64,000 nt of DNA from Arctopsyche grandis (Eukaryota > Arthropoda > Insecta > Trichoptera > Hydropsychidae): contig NC_135360.1 of the NCBI RefSeq assembly GCF_051622035.1, positions 10,778,001-10,842,000 of the forward strand, written 5' to 3'. The stretch's first letter is position 1. Each line of letters starts with the position of its first letter. Below the pieces are notes generated by a model. The model saw nothing but the letters and a program-made list of their open reading frames with translations. It did not search any database and was not told where the DNA came from. The position numbers and the translations under genes were made by a program. Shown piece after piece: positions 61,277 to 64,000 of this stretch.

Positions 61277-61612
61277 CAGGGCCGACGAGAGGAGGGGTCG
61301 AGTCGGAGTAAAGTTCCAGGGTCCTGACTACTCGAGGGGCCCCATATCGGGACTTCCGACTGACCGATATGATATTTTATATTATTCTACATAAAAATAC
61401 CTGTATTTATTTAATGCTAAATGTTTATTATTTTTCGATTCACGCATTATTTGTGTCCATGTGAAATTGTACCTGTTACATCATACTTTCTTATTCAATT
61501 ATTTTAAATAACAACCAACATATTGATATTTTTCAAGTTTTTTTTTTTTGTAGTTTGTTATAGGGCCCGGAATTATTTTTCCCAGGTCCCGGGATTTCTC
61601 TCGGCGACCCTG
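61277..61612. mobile_element. hAT-type MITE (336 bp)
   Basis: The ends CAGGGCCGACGAGAGGAG and CTCTCGGCGACCCTG are inverted repeats. The flanks ATCTCATC (61269-61276) and ATCTCACC (61613-61620) match at 7 of 8. GC-rich ends, AT-rich centre; no transposase. Confidence 0.85.
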
Positions 61613-61888
61613 ATCTCACCACAAATATACTAACCAATGGATGCAGACCATTTATAATACTAACTGACCATTTTGATTATTACTGACGAATTATTTAATT
61701 TAATGACCGAAAAAGGGAATTTGTAACTGACCATTAATAAATAAATACAGTCCATTAATTTTGTATACAAAATTTTCTTCAGCTATGTTCATACATATGT
61801 AAGTGTATACATGTATATGTATATTCAAAGCACTTTATATTTAAATCTTAATTATATCGCGAATTCATTATATATAAACTAGACCTCG

Positions 61889-61915
61889 TTTTTACAAACC
61901 TCCTTTACGTTTCAC
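61889..61915. repeat. 27-bp inverted repeat, right copy
   Basis: Exact reverse complement of 56861-56887. It ends TCCTTTACGTTTCAC. Confidence 0.9.
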
Positions 61916-62115
61916 ATTAATTACAGAAATACAATGGCCGTATAATTGAGTACAGAACAGCTTTGATGACTTATTAAATTATAAATATTTTTTATTTAAT
62001 TAAGTTTGTAAAATTGTAAGTCAATAGTTTTATATTTAACATCTGATTATATATAATGACTTTAAAAGTGTTAGTTTATTATCAATTTTATTGTTATTAC
62101 TAGCTGAACCCCGCA

Positions 62116-62245
62116 ATATTTAAACAGTTTTCTGAACGGCAATTTTCCTGTGCGACGAATTTTCATGCGACAGAAGACCCGCGCGCGTGATTTTCGTAGC
62201 GGCGGCTATCTTGGTAGCGATTCACATTTGGGATGTAATCATCGA
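62116..62245. mobile_element. Foldback family 2, right-arm copy
   Basis: ACAGTTTTCTGAACGGC, GCGACAGAAGACCCGCGCGC, GATTTTCGTAGCGGCGGCT and TTCACATTTGGGATGTAATC correspond to the right half of 60409-60660. The end GATGTAATC pairs with the GATTACA start of that element, which supports the inferred terminus. Confidence 0.75.
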
Positions 62246-62527
62246 ACCGTAAAAAGAGGGTCGAATCCACATGACATAATGAAACTGATTTCAAAAAATT
62301 CCTGGTTGCACAACGCCAAGATGAATTTTCTATTAATGACTAGAAGTAATTGTATAAGTATTGTTAAAACATATTCTTTTACTTTGTGAAAATAAATACA
62401 ATTCGTTTTGTGTGGTTATGTTTCTTCCATGTGTTGTTGCAATAACGTGTAGTGGCCAACGTGACTGTCATCTGTCAGGCTGCACTCGCTGTCAAAAGCA
62501 TTGCTGGTTCCTTAATCCTGGCTCATT

Positions 62528-63923
62528 ATGGAACCATGTCGACTGTGTATGAAGATAGCACAGAATCCGACATTCCACCTTATTTTCGACGATGACTCTG
62601 ACACGTTGCTAAAAATACTCACATGTTTACCATTACGCGTAAGATTTTATATTTATGCGTTTTTATAAAAAGTTCCTAAAGTGAAATACAATTTATTTAT
62701 ATAAAAAGGCTTATTTATAATTGGTCATTAAAATTTTAAATTATAGATGCACATTTTATTTTGTTTCAGTTGTCAAAAGGAGATGGCTTACCAAATAAGA
62801 TTTGCAGTATTTGTTTTCACAAAGTTAATGATTTCTATTGTTTCCGCAATAAAGCAGTAGATTCAGAAAATTCGTAAGATATTTTTAGAGCGATAATATT
62901 TAATTATAATGTATGTGTGTATGTTCTACTGTGTAATAAAATCTTGTCCTGTAGGTTAAATGATTTACATGGTTTGCAACACAATAAGGGTAGTCAAATT
63001 CAGGACAAGATGGAGTCTGAACCATGCAAGTGGATATTTGACGAAGGGAATACAACGTTAAGATTGCCATTAAAACATGAACCACTCGTGCAAATCACAC
63101 CACCGAAGCATTTCAATTCAGTTTGTACACAAACTGAAGATTTTCCTACTCTATTTAAATTAACAGATATCAAAGAAGAAATAGTCGAAAGTGTGATGTG
63201 CGGTAGAGATGACTATGAAGAGTTACCAATGTTTAAAAATGAACCATTGACTGATGATAGCAAAGACATTGTTTTAAATGCTGAACAAATAGAATTTTCC
63301 AATCCTGAGAATATAATATGTGCTTCTGTTTCGTATAACTTTTCAAATGAATATCGAAAGAGTAAGAAATCACCCAAAACCAAAATCAAAATTAAAAAAC
63401 ACGCTCGTAAATCTAGTGGCGATATTAATTCAATCGACGCAGACAATTTAATTGCTAAACCTGATATTTTGCAAAGTGAAGATGCTGCAACCGATGAAAT
63501 TTGGATGTGTTGTGTTTGCTTTAAAAAATTCAAAAAAAGGGGAGACATTTTAAAACACTACAAGTTTGTGCTGTTGTTCTTTTTTTACATAAAATGTTAA
63601 TTCAATTTAAATGACATTCTTTGTGTTATTTTAAGGTCACACTGTAATGAAGCATATAATATGCAATCTATTTCTCTGGTTGATGGAAGAAGAAAAGAAG
63701 TTTTCAATTGTACAGTGTGTAATCAGGTTATTGCCAAATATTGTATAATTCAAATTATTCTCTATAGTCTGACGACAGCTTAATAATATTACTATCTCTT
63801 TGCAGACCTTTGATTCAAAGCACGCTTTTAAAACTCATTTTGCGATTCATAATAATGGCAAACAATATAAGTGCTCCCTTTGTGAAAAAACTTTCAAAAC
63901 ACCAGTAGAAATTTTAAAACACG
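62528..63923 (+). CDS. ZAD C2H2 zinc-finger protein, 3' end beyond the window
   Basis: Five exons are visible: 62528-62638, 62770-62873, 62955-63563, 63636-63726 and 63806-63923. They join in frame (344 codons plus one base), and the last donor (CACG|GTTCG) shows that the gene continues past the window. Residues 1-72 form a ZAD: MEPCRLCMKIAQNPTFHLIF opens it, with Cys4, Cys7, Cys49 and Cys52 (CSIC) as the zinc ligands. ZADs mediate dimerisation in arthropod zinc-finger proteins. A long acidic linker (73-250) has a basic stretch, KSKKSPKTKIKIKKHARKSS, probably a nuclear localisation signal. Zinc finger 1 starts at Cys257 (CCVCFKKFKKRGDILKHYKS), finger 2 is FNCTVCNQTFDSKHAFKTHF and finger 3 YKCSLCEKTFKTPVEILKH. 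It is most likely a sequence-specific nuclear DNA-binding regulator; target unknown. The ATG is inferred from the ZAD start. The donor after exon 4 (CAG|GTTATT) is weak but required by finger 2. Confidence 0.9.
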
Positions 63924-64000
63924 GTTCGTTTAAAATTCTTTATATTATTCTTAATGTGCAATTTTTTTGGCCTTTTTATGTTTTAATTATTTTGTTTTTA
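63924..64000 (+). other. Intron of the zinc-finger gene, to window edge
   Basis: It begins GTTCGTTTAA after finger 3 is cut in its His region, and is AT-rich up to the end. The second zinc-binding His of finger 3 and any later fingers must lie in following exons. Confidence 0.7.

Overview
The window looks like nuclear DNA of an insect. It is strongly AT-rich and full of (TA)n, CATA/TACA-type and (CA)n simple repeats. Genes are split by GT-AG introns. A zinc-finger gene at the right end begins with a ZAD domain, which is an arthropod family. Most of the sequence is degraded or non-autonomous transposable elements. I cannot place the order of insect from the sequence alone.

Four genes or gene parts can be supported. 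(1) 18487-18650, minus strand: a first coding exon rich in Pro, Gln and His, opening from a CpG-rich island; its downstream exons are not visible, and the 18 kb to its left is repeat-filled. (2) 21945-22589, plus strand: a complete three-exon gene for the Sm-ring protein SmG/SNRPG (76 aa). (3) 44334-29561, minus strand: a complete nine-exon gene for a giant thymine DNA glycosylase (Thd1/TDG, 1737 aa by my joining). Its 17-nt first coding exon sits in a CpG island and is followed by an 8.9-kb first intron. (4) 62528 to beyond the right edge, plus strand: a ZAD-C2H2 zinc-finger gene, 3'-truncated by the window. SmG and Thd1 converge on a gene-free interval of about 7 kb (22590-29560).

Layout: 1-18 kb is a transposon-rich area with RTE-clade LINE 3' ends all lying on the minus strand, tRNA-derived SINE copies, a solo LTR, a TA-flanked MITE and several hAT-type elements. 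18-21 kb holds the orphan first exon, GC-rich repeat DNA and hAT pieces. 21.9-22.6 kb is SmG. 29.5-44.4 kb is Thd1, whose first intron carries a hAT pseudogene, a LINE remnant, a pogo-like MITE and an internal GC-rich TATA-box region. 44.8-62.5 kb is a second transposon area with at least three hAT elements carrying 8-bp target duplications or near-duplications, and a cluster of foldback elements at 59.3-62.3 kb. 62.5 kb onward is the zinc-finger gene.

The genes do not form a pathway: one acts in splicing (SmG), one in base-excision repair and cytosine demethylation (Thd1), and one or two are probable transcription regulators. The most informative observations are in Thd1 (four regularly placed sumoylation-type motifs, a SQSP-rich CTD-like tail, 49 glutamines, AT-hooks), together with the set of hAT elements defined by target-site duplications, a SINE family with a nested hAT insertion, and a duplicated palindromic promoter-like motif near the orphan first exon.
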